DNA of 64,000 nt. Source: Oscillospiraceae bacterium (GTDB taxonomy: Bacteria > Bacillota > Clostridia > Oscillospirales > Oscillospiraceae). The stretch spans positions 1 through 64,000 of the forward strand of contig CACYHB010000007.1 in the NCBI GenBank assembly GCA_902774015.1, in the 5' to 3' direction. Below are positions 6,163 through 14,359 of this stretch, in pieces. The notes beneath the pieces are model-generated. The model worked only from the letters and a program-made list of their open reading frames with translations, did no database searches and was not told where the DNA came from. The stretch's first letter is position 1, and each line of letters opens with the position of its first letter. A program made the position numbers and the translations under genes.

Positions 6163-8058
6163 ATGAATCCTGAATCCATTCTCAACTGCCCCGCTCTCCC
6201 GGCGGATCTGCGCGCCGCGCTCGCCGGCGCTCCGTCGATCCTCGCCCCGGAGACGCGGCAGCAGCTTTTTGAACGCTGCTTCGGTCCCGCCGGCGGCTCC
6301 CGCTTCGATGTTTGCTACACCGTCCCCGGGCGCGGCATGTACCGGGAGGCCGAGGTCGTGCGCTGCAAAAACGGCGCCGCGGTCAACTTCGCGGAGGATT
6401 ATATGCGCCGCCGCGACCCCGACTGCATGCGCATCGGCGACGAGCTGCCCACTGACAAGCCCCGCTTCCGGGACGCTTACGGCTATCCCTTCTCGGAGCT
6501 TCGAAAGGAGACCATGGCCTGGCTGCGCGGCCGAAGCCTCCTGCTGCTGCCCTTCTGGGCGGGCGGCCCGCACTTCGGTTATGACGCGCTGCTGCTGTGT
6601 CCGGCCAACGCCGCATTTTTCGCGCTGGCTCTGGCCGATATGCAGGGATTTCGCAGCATTAGGGAGCTGGAGGCGGACTATGCGCCGCGGGCGATCCTCT
6701 ATGCCGCGCCGCCCTTCCGACTGACGCATTTTGCGGGCAGGCAGGTCGTGGTCCACCAGCGCGGCGAGACGCTGCACGAGGTATTCGCCTACAATCTGTA
6801 CCCCGGCCCCTCCGCAAAGAAGGGCGTTTTTTCCGTGCTGCTGGATATTGGCGAGCGGGAGGGCTGGCTCACGAACCATGCTTCCGCGGCGGCAGCGGAG
6901 ACGCGGGAGCAGCGGCGCACGGTGTTTCTGCATGAGGGCGCCTCCGGCGGCGGCAAGAGCGAGCTGCTGGAGGAGATCCACCGGGAGGAGGACGGCCGGA
7001 TCCTCCTGGCGGAGAACACCGCCACCGGCGAAAGGCTGCTTCTGCCCCTCGGCGAGACCTGCCGCCTCCGCCCCGTTGCGGACGACATGGTGCTCGCCCG
7101 TGCGGATCTGCAGGACGGCTCCGGCCGCCTGGTCATCGCCGACGCGGAGGACGGCTGGTTCCTGCGTCTGGACGGCGATCGGGCCTATGGGAGCCTGCCC
7201 GCCTACGAACGCCTGAGCATCCATCCGCCCCGGCCGCTGCTCTTTCTCAATCTGGACGCTCAGCCCGGCGCCACCTGCCTGCCCTGGGAGCCGGTGAAGG
7301 ATTCCGACGGCAGCCCCTGCTCCAATCCCCGCGTCATACTCCCGCGAGGTATGATCGGCGGCGCCGTCCCCGGGGATCAGCCCCAGGCGGTGGACGTCCG
7401 CTCCTTCGGGGTTCGCATGCCGCCCAGCACGGCTGCAGCACCGGACTGCGGCGTGATGGGCCTGATGCAGTTTGTGCCGATCTCTCTGGCCTGGCTGTGG
7501 CGGCTGGTGTCCCCGCGCGGCTACCGGAACCCCTCCATTGCCGAGACGGGCGCTTCTTCCGGCCTGAAGGCCGAGGGCGTGGGCTCCTACTGGCCCTTCT
7601 GCACCGGGCGGCGCGTGACCCAGGCGAATCTTCTGCTGCGCCAGATGCTTGATTCGCCCGGAACGCGGAACGTCCTGCTTCCCAACCAGTACGTCGGAGC
7701 CTGGAGGGTGGGCTTCATGGGCGAGTGGCTCGCAAGAGAGCACATCGCCCGCGTCGGCGTTCCGACCCTGGAGCAGCTGACGCCCGCCCGCTGTCCGCTC
7801 TTCGGATTCGCGCCGGAGAGCATGGCGCCGGAGGAACTGTCCGTGCCGCGCTTCCTGCTGCGGCCGGAAGAGCAGCCGGAGCTGGGAACGGCGGGCTATG
7901 ACGCCGGGGCGGCGATCCTGACGGAGTTTATGAAAAAGCAGGTCTCCCTCCTCCTCACCGACGAGCTGGATCCCCTTGGCCGGCAGATCATCGAACGCTG
8001 CCTCGGCGATGCGCCCGCTGAGGACTATCTGCGCCTGACGCCGTCGAAGCCCTTGTGA
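6163..8058 (+). CDS. DUF4914 family protein with P-loop
   Basis: A 631-residue soluble protein that I recognise as the DUF4914 family, whose usual length is about 620-640 residues. The centre has a Walker-A-like stretch EGASGGGKSE (about 258-267), in a setting reminiscent of HPr kinase/PEP-carboxykinase folds. No membrane segments are visible. The function is unknown; the family is common in anaerobes. I start at ATG 6163 because GAAAGGTGATC directly upstream matches the anti-Shine-Dalgarno; a GTG at 6154 lies inside that site. It stands alone: its stop is followed by the promoter of the suf genes. Confidence 0.8.
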   Translation: MNPESILNCPALPADLRAALAGAPSILAPETRQQLFERCFGPAGGSRFDVCYTVPGRGMYREAEVVRCKNGAAVNFAEDYMRRRDPDCMRIGDELPTDKPRFRDAYGYPFSELRKETMAWLRGRSLLLLPFWAGGPHFGYDALLLCPANAAFFALALADMQGFRSIRELEADYAPRAILYAAPPFRLTHFAGRQVVVHQRGETLHEVFAYNLYPGPSAKKGVFSVLLDIGEREGWLTNHASAAAAETREQRRTVFLHEGASGGGKSELLEEIHREEDGRILLAENTATGERLLLPLGETCRLRPVADDMVLARADLQDGSGRLVIADAEDGWFLRLDGDRAYGSLPAYERLSIHPPRPLLFLNLDAQPGATCLPWEPVKDSDGSPCSNPRVILPRGMIGGAVPGDQPQAVDVRSFGVRMPPSTAAAPDCGVMGLMQFVPISLAWLWRLVSPRGYRNPSIAETGASSGLKAEGVGSYWPFCTGRRVTQANLLLRQMLDSPGTRNVLLPNQYVGAWRVGFMGEWLAREHIARVGVPTLEQLTPARCPLFGFAPESMAPEELSVPRFLLRPEEQPELGTAGYDAGAAILTEFMKKQVSLLLTDELDPLGRQIIERCLGDAPAEDYLRLTPSKPL

Positions 8059-8075
8059 ATCCGGCGGATGCCCAC

Positions 8076-8104
8076 TGTACAATTTTCAAAAAAGAGAGTA
8101 TAAT
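8076..8104 (+). promoter_or_regulatory. Promoter of sufCB with a palindrome over the -10
   Basis: -35 TGTACA (8076-8081), 17-base spacer, -10 TATAAT (8099-8104). The -10 sits between GAGAG and CTCTC (8094-8111), which could be a repressor site such as that of an Rrf2-type regulator; this role is inference. Confidence 0.6.
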
Positions 8105-8139
8105 ATCTCTCACAATTCTTTGCGAGAGAGGAAAGCGGT

Positions 8140-8868
8140 ATGCTGGAACTGAGAGACCTCTCCTTCGCCGTGGAGGAAAACGGCGAGAAAAAGGAGATCC
8201 TGCATGGCCTGAACCTGACCGTGCCGGACAACAGATTCATGGTCGTCACGGGCCCCAACGGCAGCGGCAAGTCCACGCTGGCAAGGCTCATCGCGGGCAT
8301 CGAGAAGCCTACGACCGGCCGGATCCTGCTGGACGGGGAGGACATTACGGAGAAGAGCATCACAGAGCGGGCAAAGCTCGGCATCGGCTACGCCTTCCAG
8401 CAGCCGGTGCGCTTCAAGGGCATCAAGGTGCTGACGCTGCTGCGCCTTGCGGCGGGAAAGCAGATGAGCGTGTCGGAGGCCTGCGGCTATCTGTCCGAGG
8501 TGGGACTCTGCGCCAGGGACTATATCCAGCGCGAGGTGAACGCCTCCCTCTCGGGCGGCGAGCTCAAGCGCATCGAGATCGCCACGGTGCTGGCCCGCCG
8601 GGCGCGCTTCACCGTCTTTGACGAGCCGGAGGCGGGCATCGACCTCTGGAGTTTCCAGAACCTGATCCGCATTTTTGAGTCCATGCGGCAGAACATTAAG
8701 GACAGCTCCATGATCATCATCTCCCATCAGGAACGTATCCTGAACATCGCCGACGAGATCGCCGTCGTTTCCGATGGGCGGATCGAGAGGCAGGGGAGCC
8801 GGGACGAGATCTATCCCACGCTGGTGGGCACCGCGTCGGCGCAGACGGTCTGCAGCCGGCTGAAGTAA
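8140..8868 (+). CDS. sufC: SufC-type ABC ATPase of a minimal Fe-S assembly system
   Basis: A 242-residue ATPase. Walker A is GPNGSGKST (38-46), the signature is LSGGELKRIEIA and Walker B is FTVFDEPEAGID. The E(A/S)GID ending and the ELKR after the signature are typical of SufC, not of transporter ATPases. SufC powers assembly of Fe-S clusters on a SufB scaffold in the cytoplasm. The next gene, 12 bases on, is the only scaffold partner; no SufD, SufS or SufU is nearby. This two-gene arrangement matches the minimal SUF-like (SMS) systems described in anaerobes and archaea. The RBS is GAGAGGAAAG. Confidence 0.92.
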   Translation: MLELRDLSFAVEENGEKKEILHGLNLTVPDNRFMVVTGPNGSGKSTLARLIAGIEKPTTGRILLDGEDITEKSITERAKLGIGYAFQQPVRFKGIKVLTLLRLAAGKQMSVSEACGYLSEVGLCARDYIQREVNASLSGGELKRIEIATVLARRARFTVFDEPEAGIDLWSFQNLIRIFESMRQNIKDSSMIIISHQERILNIADEIAVVSDGRIERQGSRDEIYPTLVGTASAQTVCSRLK

Positions 8869-8880
8869 GGGGGGAGCGGC

Positions 8881-9807
8881 ATGGTACAACTGGACGCGAT
8901 CCAAAAGCGCCTCATTTCCGAGATCGCCGATCTGCACGGCATACCCGAGGGCGCCTACAACTTCCGCGCAAACGGCGGCCTCGCCGGGCGGCAGACCACC
9001 GCCAACATCGACATCGTCTCCAAGGAAAACGGCAGCGGTATCGACGTGCGCATCCGACCCCACACGGTCAACGAGAGCGTGCATATCCCCGTGGTGCTGA
9101 GTCAGACCGGCCTGAAGGAGGTCGTGTACAACGATTTCTACGTGGGCGAGGGGAGCGACGTGGTCATCGTCGCCGGCTGCGGCATCGACAACTGCGGCGG
9201 CCAGGATTCAGAGCATGACGGCATCCACCGCTTCTTCCTGGAAAAGAACGCGCGGGTCCGCTATGTGGAGAAGCACTACGGCTCCGGCGACGGAATGGGC
9301 AAGCGCATCCTCAACCCGGTCACCGAGGTGCACATGGACGAGGGCAGCTATATGGAGATGGAGATGGTGCAGATCAAGGGCGTGGACTCCACCGAGCGCA
9401 GCACCGTCGCCGAACTCAAAAAAGGCGCCAAGATGGTGGTGCGCGAGCGCCTGATGACCCACGGCGAGCAGCGCGCCCTGAGCGTATATAAGGTGGAACT
9501 CAACGGCGAGGGCGCCAGCGCCGACGTGGTCTCCCGTTCCATCGCGCGGGACCGCTCCTATCAGAAGCTGGACGCCTGCATCATCGGCAACGCTCCCTGC
9601 ACGGGCCACACCGAGTGCGACTCCATCATCATGGACGAGGGTACCATTCTGGCGGTGCCCTGCCTGGAGGCCCACCATGTGGACGCCTCCCTGGTGCATG
9701 AGGCCGCCATCGGCAAGATCGCCGGGGAGCAGCTCATCAAGCTCATGACTCTCGGCCTCACCGAGCAGCAGGCCGAGGAAGAGATCATCAACGGCTTTCT
9801 GGCCTGA
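8881..9807 (+). CDS. sufB: SufB/SufD-type Fe-S cluster scaffold (minimal system)
   Basis: A 308-residue protein, shorter than classical SufB (about 470). It has the conserved beta-helix core and the C-terminal stretch EAHHVDASLVHEAAIGKI, where SufB/D proteins bind SufC. Candidate ligands are in VAGCGIDNCGG (two cysteines) and in GHTECDSII. It presumably works with the SufC just upstream as a SufB-SufC scaffold; the sulfur donor must be encoded elsewhere. The RBS is GGGGGAG. It is followed by a hairpin terminator. Confidence 0.9.
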   Translation: MVQLDAIQKRLISEIADLHGIPEGAYNFRANGGLAGRQTTANIDIVSKENGSGIDVRIRPHTVNESVHIPVVLSQTGLKEVVYNDFYVGEGSDVVIVAGCGIDNCGGQDSEHDGIHRFFLEKNARVRYVEKHYGSGDGMGKRILNPVTEVHMDEGSYMEMEMVQIKGVDSTERSTVAELKKGAKMVVRERLMTHGEQRALSVYKVELNGEGASADVVSRSIARDRSYQKLDACIIGNAPCTGHTECDSIIMDEGTILAVPCLEAHHVDASLVHEAAIGKIAGEQLIKLMTLGLTEQQAEEEIINGFLA

Positions 9808-9828
9808 ACAAACGGGACAGATCACGCG

Positions 9829-9854
9829 ATCCCCCGGACATTGTCCGGGGGATT
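9829..9854 (+). terminator. Hairpin terminator after sufB
   Basis: Stem ATCCCCCGGACA / TGTCCGGGGGAT with almost no loop; the following sequence (TCTCACATTCTC) has only a weak T content. Confidence 0.7.
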
Positions 9855-9867
9855 CTCACATTCTCTC

Positions 9868-9896
9868 TTGTGCGCGGCATAAAATGGTGGTATTCT
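9868..9896 (+). promoter_or_regulatory. Possible promoter of the Ddl-like gene
   Basis: -35 TTGTGC (9868-9873), 17-base spacer, -10 TATTCT (9891-9896). It is 35 bases before the TTG start. Confidence 0.45.
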
Positions 9897-9930
9897 AAAC
9901 CAAGTAGTTTCTGGAAAAGAGGCGATTTTT

Positions 9931-10989
9931 TTGAAGATCGTTGTTCTGGGCGGCGGCATCAGCACCGAGCGTCATGTCTCCCTGGTCACCGCCACCTCCG
10001 TCTGCCGGGCCCTGCGCTTTTTGGGCCATCAGGCGATCTTTGTGGATATGTTTCTGGGCCTTGAAGACTTCACCGGCCCGCTGGAGGATGCCTTTGACGC
10101 GCCGGACGGCTTCTGCGGCCAGGTATCCATCGGCCATGAGGCGCCGGATCTGCAGGCGGTGATCGCTTCGCGCCGGGATCAGAGCGCGAGCCGCCTTGGG
10201 AAAAACGTGCTGGAGGTCTGCCGTCTGGCGGACTGCGTGTTCCTCGGCCTCCACGGCGCCGACGGGGAGGACGGGAAGATCCAGGCCGCGCTGGACCTGC
10301 TGGGCGTGCCCTATACCGGCTCCGGCCCGCTGGGCAGCGCCATGGCCATGGATAAGGCGGTGGCGAAGAAGATCGTCTCCGCCGCCGGTGTACGCACGCC
10401 GGAGTGGCAGGAGCTCAGCTTTACCGAGGCCGACATCCCGCAGCTGAAGGAGACGCTCCCGGTGCCCTGCGCCGTGAAGGCGGTGGGCGGCGGATCGTCC
10501 ATCGGCGTGGCGCTGCCGGACACCCGGGAGGAACTGGAGAGCGCGCTGCACGAAGTGCTGCCTTACGGCCGCCGCTTCGTGGTGGAGCGGAAGATCGTCG
10601 GCCGTGAGCTGACGGTGCCGATCCTGGACGAGCGGGCGCTCAGCCCCATCGAGATCGTTCCGCCCGAGGGCATGTCCTTCGACTATGTGGCGAAATATCA
10701 GTCCGGCGACGAGGGCGCGCGGGAGCTCTGCCCCGCCCCCATCGGCGAGGAGGAGAAGCGGCGCGTCAGCGAGGCGGCGCTCGCGGCCCACAGGGCCCTC
10801 GGCCTCTCGGTCTACTCCCGCTCCGATTTTATCATGGACGCCGAGGGACAGATGTGGTATCTGGAGACCAACACCCTTCCCGGTATGACCCCCAACAGCC
10901 TGATCCCCAAGGCCGCCGCTGCGGAGGGCATGAGCTACGCCCAACTCTGTGAGAAGATCGTGCTGCTTTCGCTGCAGGACCGCGTGTGA
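9931..10989 (+). CDS. ddl: D-alanine--D-alanine ligase family protein
   Basis: A 352-residue ATP-grasp enzyme. The N-terminal domain starts KIVVLGGGISTERHVSL, the Ddl substrate-binding signature. The centre has FLGLHGADGEDGKIQ and VPYTGSGPLGSAMAMDK, and the ATP-grasp core has AVKAVGGGSSIGV and YLETNTLPGMTPNSLIPK. Ddl joins two D-alanines for peptidoglycan precursors in the cytoplasm. The start is a TTG at 9931 preceded by AGAGG; no better ATG exists in frame. The family match is clear; whether it is the main Ddl or a paralog with another substrate cannot be decided here. Confidence 0.88.
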   Translation: MKIVVLGGGISTERHVSLVTATSVCRALRFLGHQAIFVDMFLGLEDFTGPLEDAFDAPDGFCGQVSIGHEAPDLQAVIASRRDQSASRLGKNVLEVCRLADCVFLGLHGADGEDGKIQAALDLLGVPYTGSGPLGSAMAMDKAVAKKIVSAAGVRTPEWQELSFTEADIPQLKETLPVPCAVKAVGGGSSIGVALPDTREELESALHEVLPYGRRFVVERKIVGRELTVPILDERALSPIEIVPPEGMSFDYVAKYQSGDEGARELCPAPIGEEEKRRVSEAALAAHRALGLSVYSRSDFIMDAEGQMWYLETNTLPGMTPNSLIPKAAAAEGMSYAQLCEKIVLLSLQDRV

Positions 10990-11065
10990 ATTCACAAATT
11001 CTTGATGTTTTACCCGGGCAATGTGGTAAACTTTGTCCATAGAAAACAGGATTCAGGGTGGGAAC

Positions 11066-11503
11066 ATGAAAGAAAGATTTGCACAGTTTATGAGTGACGC
11101 CCGGCGGCGCATGGCCGGATTCATGGCGGGGAGAAACGGCAACGACCAGCTCAACCTCTTCCTTCTGATCGTGGACGTGGTCCTGCTCCTGCTGGCGTCG
11201 ATCTTCGCCCGCAGCCTCGGCGGCATCCTCTATCCGCTGGTGCTGGTCTTGCTGGGCTACACCTACTTCCGCATGCTCTCCCGCAACCTGTACAAACGGC
11301 GCACGGAGAACGAAAAGTATATGCGTCTGCGCACGAAGGCCGCGTCAAGGCTGCGCCTCGTGCGGGAGCGCTGGGTGCAGCGGCGGGACTATAAGTTCTT
11401 TACATGCCCCTCCTGCAAGGCGGTCATGCGGGTCCCCCGCGGCCGCGGCAAGATCAAGATCGTCTGCCGCAAGTGCGGCAGTTCCTTCACGGGAAAGTCG
11501 TAA
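11066..11503 (+). CDS. Membrane protein with C-terminal zinc ribbon
   Basis: A 145-residue protein. Two adjacent hydrophobic segments (about residues 28-48 and 52-68) anchor it, followed by a basic stretch and a zinc ribbon with CPSC and CRKC (about 115-139). The ATG at 11066 follows AGGGTGGG. The next gene starts at the base after its stop, so translation is likely coupled. The three-gene order zinc-ribbon membrane protein, DUF5685 protein, J-domain protein suggests one functional unit, possibly in protein quality control at the membrane, but no function is known to me. Confidence 0.78.
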   Translation: MKERFAQFMSDARRRMAGFMAGRNGNDQLNLFLLIVDVVLLLLASIFARSLGGILYPLVLVLLGYTYFRMLSRNLYKRRTENEKYMRLRTKAASRLRLVRERWVQRRDYKFFTCPSCKAVMRVPRGRGKIKIVCRKCGSSFTGKS

Positions 11504-12358
11504 ATGTTCGGTTATCTCGTTGCCGACACGGGCAAGCTGACCGGGGAGGAGTTCAAGCGCTATCGCGCCTGCTACTGCGGCCTCTGCCGCAGCATCCGGG
11601 AGCGCCACGGGCAGAACGCCGGCCTTGCCCTGACCTATGACATGGCCTTTCTCGTGCTGCTGCTCTCCTCCCTCTATGAGCCGGAGGAACGGGCGGGGGA
11701 GGGCACGTGCATGCCCCATCCCATTGAGGCCCGCGCTTTCTGGCAGAACGAGAGCACGGATTACGCCGCCGATCTGAACACGGCGCTGGCCTATCTCAAA
11801 TGCCTGGACGACTGGGAGGACGACGGGAATCTCGGCGCACTGGCGGAGGCAAAGCTCCTGGAGAAGAGCTTTCACGAGACGGAAGCGGCCTGGCCGCGCC
11901 AGTGCGGAGCGATCCGCCGCTCACTGGAGGCGCTGCACGAGCTGGAAAAGAACAGGATCGAGGACGCGGATGCCGCGGCGGAGAGCTTCGGCGGACTGAT
12001 GGCGGAGCTGATGGTCTGGCGGGAGGACCGCTGGGAGGCGGATCTGCGCGCCGTCGGGCGCAGCCTAGGGCGCTTTCTCTACGTGATGGACGCCTGCATG
12101 GATCTGGACGAGGACGCCCGCCGCAATCGTTACAATCCCTTCCGCCGCTGGTACGGCCTGCCCGACAACGAGCAGCGCTTCCGCGACATTCTGCAGATGC
12201 TGCTGGGCGAGTGCCTGGCTTCCTTCGACCGCCTGCCGCTGGTGCAGGACGTGCCGATCCTGAAAAACATCCTCTGCGCCGGTCTCTGGCAGCAGTTTGA
12301 TCAAAAATACACCACCAAGGGGAAAAGGGGACGCGCAGATGGTGCAGGACCCGTATAA
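11504..12358 (+). CDS. DUF5685 family protein
   Basis: A 284-residue soluble protein whose start MFGYLVADTGKLTGEEFKRY and CYCGLCRSIRERHGQ are characteristic of the DUF5685 family, seen in Clostridia beside J-domain proteins. It has a two-cysteine CYCGLC motif near residue 25 and two acidic helices (YLKCLDDWEDDG; DACMDLDEDA) with aspartates placed as in terpene-synthase-like all-alpha folds, a resemblance only. The last 20 bases overlap the following J-domain gene, indicating coupled translation. Confidence 0.78.
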   Translation: MFGYLVADTGKLTGEEFKRYRACYCGLCRSIRERHGQNAGLALTYDMAFLVLLLSSLYEPEERAGEGTCMPHPIEARAFWQNESTDYAADLNTALAYLKCLDDWEDDGNLGALAEAKLLEKSFHETEAAWPRQCGAIRRSLEALHELEKNRIEDADAAAESFGGLMAELMVWREDRWEADLRAVGRSLGRFLYVMDACMDLDEDARRNRYNPFRRWYGLPDNEQRFRDILQMLLGECLASFDRLPLVQDVPILKNILCAGLWQQFDQKYTTKGKRGRADGAGPV

Positions 12359-13022
12359 AGTTCTGGGTGTAGCGCCTGACGCCTCCGATGAGGAGATCAA
12401 GAAGGCTTACCGGGACCTCACAAAGAAATATCACCCGGACTTGAACCCCGGAGATGCTAAGGCGGCCGAAAAGATGAACGACATCAACGCCGCCTACGAC
12501 GCCATCAAGAACGGTACCGCGCAGCAGCAGAGCTACGGCGGGAACGCGGCCTATCAGCAGTACAGCCAGAACGCGGGCTACGGCTGGGGGGGCGGCGGCT
12601 TCACCGGCTGGGACAACTGGTACACCGGCGCGCAGCAGCAGTATCAGCAGCAGGAGCGCAGCGAATACACCGCCGCGCGCAGCTTCATCCGCAACGGGCT
12701 GTACCGGGAGGCGCTCAACGCCCTCTCCGGCGTGCCGGCCGTCGAGCGGGACGGGCGCTGGTACTATCTCTGCGCCGTTGCCAACATGTACATGGGCAAC
12801 AAGATCGCGGCCCTGGAGCAGGCCAAGCGCGCCGCCGCCATGGACCCGGACAACGGGGAGTATGCGCGGCTGATGCAGATGCTGCAGCAGGGCGGGGATT
12901 TCTACCGCGGCTATCAGCAGGAGTACAGCAGCGGGCTGAGCTTCAACCGCCTGTGCATGACCGTGTGCCTTGCCAACATGTGCCTCGGCCCCATGTGCGG
13001 CTATCGCTTCATCTGCTGCTGA
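12339..13022 (+). CDS. J-domain (DnaJ-like) co-chaperone with Cys-rich tail
   Basis: A 227-residue protein. Residues 4-60 are a J domain with YHPDLN (HPD at 32-34), which should stimulate an Hsp70 partner such as DnaK. A Gln/Tyr/Gly-rich linker follows (about 70-110), then two TPR-like helical repeats (YREALNALSGVPAVERDGRW, NKIAALEQAKRAAAMDPDN). The end is hydrophobic and Cys-rich (CMTVCLANMCLGPMCGYRF then CC), which could insert in a membrane or bind metal. It is not classical DnaJ: no central zinc-finger domain. The start overlaps the DUF5685 gene by 20 bases; AAAAGGGG is the RBS. Confidence 0.85.
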   Translation: MVQDPYKVLGVAPDASDEEIKKAYRDLTKKYHPDLNPGDAKAAEKMNDINAAYDAIKNGTAQQQSYGGNAAYQQYSQNAGYGWGGGGFTGWDNWYTGAQQQYQQQERSEYTAARSFIRNGLYREALNALSGVPAVERDGRWYYLCAVANMYMGNKIAALEQAKRAAAMDPDNGEYARLMQMLQQGGDFYRGYQQEYSSGLSFNRLCMTVCLANMCLGPMCGYRFICC

Positions 13023-13029
13023 GTCACCG

Positions 13030-13074
13030 AAGGCCCGCTGCCCTGTTCCAAAGGAACGGGGCAGCGGGCCTTTT
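13030..13074 (+). terminator. Intrinsic terminator after the J-domain operon
   Basis: Long stem AAGGCCCGCTGCCC / GGGCAGCGGGCCTT, with an extra pair GTTCC/GGAAC in the loop, then TTTTGC. Confidence 0.88.
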
Positions 13075-13088
13075 GCGCAGGATCGGTT

Positions 13089-13619
13089 TTACGGGAACAG
13101 CTCGCCTAGGCATTTGTCCGTATACTCAGTCAAGGCCCCAAAGTCCACATAGGGCTTGTAGACACTCTCCAGCGCGTCGTGCAGCGCCTTCGCCTCCCGG
13201 AGCTTTTCGCAGGCGTCGTCATAGAGGGCGCGGTATTCTGCCGTGAGCCTGCGCGCCTCCTCCCTGTCCTTCTCCGCCATGGGCAGCCGGACAAAGGAAC
13301 CAAGGTTTACATAATCAGAATCCACGCCGAAGTGCCGCGGTTCCACGACGTGGGGCGCGGTGCCGTCCACCCAGGCCTGATGCAGCGCCGGGATGTATAC
13401 GCCGTCCAGAGAGTCCGGGTCGCCGGAGCAGAGCACGTAGTGCACGCCCAGCCCGCGGGCCTCGGCCGCCCGGCCGAGCTTTCGCATGAAGCCGGATTTG
13501 CCGCAGCCGGGGCCGCCCTTGAGGATGTGAAGGAAGGCGCCCTCTTCCGGCGGAAAGCCCGCGTACAGCGAGATAAAGCCCTTGCCGGAATTGGCGCCCA
13601 GAAAGTAGGTCTGATTCAT
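13089..13619 (-). CDS. P-loop ATPase, PRK06851-like, half length
   Basis: A 176-residue protein starting MNQTYFLGANSGKGFISLY. The P-loop is KGGPGCGKS near residue 36, and the motif LCSGDPDSLDGVYIP follows; both are typical of the clostridial PRK06851 ATPase family. That family usually has two such domains in about 360 residues; here only the first is present, and the protein ends after a helical segment with an ordinary stop. It may be a natural single-domain version or a truncated copy. The start at 13619 follows GGGAGGAAG. The role is unknown; it is divergent from the HAD phosphatase gene. Confidence 0.65.
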   Translation of the reverse strand: MNQTYFLGANSGKGFISLYAGFPPEEGAFLHILKGGPGCGKSGFMRKLGRAAEARGLGVHYVLCSGDPDSLDGVYIPALHQAWVDGTAPHVVEPRHFGVDSDYVNLGSFVRLPMAEKDREEARRLTAEYRALYDDACEKLREAKALHDALESVYKPYVDFGALTEYTDKCLGELFP

Positions 13620-13681
13620 ATTCTTCCTCCCGGTTGACAAAAGATCTGACTTCATTAACCTATGCCACGAAAGGCGTGAAT

Positions 13682-14341
13682 ATGTTGTACGACTATATCT
13701 TGTTTGATTTTGACGGCACGGTATACGACACCGTGGAGGGCATCGCCAGATCGGTGCGCTACGCGCTCAACAAGCACGGCTGGGACGCGGAGCTCTCGGA
13801 GCTGCGCTGCTTTGCCGGTCCGCCGCTGGACGAGATGTTCATGGAGAAATACGGCGTGAGCCGGGAGATGGGGCTGCGGCTCACGGAGGAATTCCGGGAG
13901 CGCTACAAGCCCGTCGGCGTCTACGAATCCCGCCCCTTCGAGGGCGTGCGGGAGCTGCTGACCGCCCTGCGCGCAGCGGGGAAGAAGACCGCCGTGGCCA
14001 CCTCCAAGCCCCAGCATCTGGCCGAAGAGCTGCTGCAGCGCTCCGGGATGCGCGCACTCTTCGACGTGGTCTGCGGCTCGGAACCCACAGGCGGCGGCAA
14101 CGCAAAGTGGCAGGTGACGGAGCGGGCGCTCCGGGCCCTCGGCGCGGAGAAGGCGCGCAGCGTGCTGGTGGGCGACACGAAGTACGACGTGCGCGGGGCG
14201 CAGCGGGTCGGGATCCCGTGCATCGGCGTGCGCTACGGCTACGCGGCGCCAGGTGAGATGGAGGAGGCCGGCGTTCTGGCCATGGCTGCGGACACGGAGG
14301 AGCTGCTGAGACTCCTTCTGGGCGACGAAACCGGGATGTGA
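13682..14341 (+). CDS. HAD-family hydrolase, phosphoglycolate-phosphatase-like
   Basis: A 219-residue haloacid-dehalogenase-type phosphatase. Motif I is LFDFDGTVYDT (aspartates at 9 and 11), motif II is VATSKP, and motif III/IV lies in SVLVGDTKYDVRGAQ. A small helical cap is inserted after motif I, as in Gph/PpaX enzymes. The substrate is likely a small sugar phosphate or pyrophosphate. The ATG at 13682 follows GAAAGG. A possible -35 (TTGACA at 13634) lies upstream without a good -10. The stop codon is inside the arm of a shared terminator hairpin. Confidence 0.85.
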   Translation: MLYDYILFDFDGTVYDTVEGIARSVRYALNKHGWDAELSELRCFAGPPLDEMFMEKYGVSREMGLRLTEEFRERYKPVGVYESRPFEGVRELLTALRAAGKKTAVATSKPQHLAEELLQRSGMRALFDVVCGSEPTGGGNAKWQVTERALRALGAEKARSVLVGDTKYDVRGAQRVGIPCIGVRYGYAAPGEMEEAGVLAMAADTEELLRLLLGDETGM

Positions 14342-14358
14342 AAAATCACATCCCGGTT
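14329..14358. terminator. Bidirectional terminator between convergent genes
   Basis: Perfect stem AACCGGGATGTG / CACATCCCGGTT with loop AAAAAT. It overlaps the stop codon of the HAD gene and lies at the end of the YpsA-like gene. Confidence 0.8.
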
Positions 14359-14359
14359 G

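Noticed and set aside
6133-8082. Long open frame on the minus strand (649 codons)
   Set aside because: It is antisense to the DUF4914 gene, is low-complexity in composition and has no RBS; GC-rich codon use produces such shadows.
13634-13634. TTG start for the HAD phosphatase 16 codons upstream
   Set aside because: That TTG is part of a -35-like TTGACA and has no RBS; ATG 13682 gives the normal HAD N-terminus.
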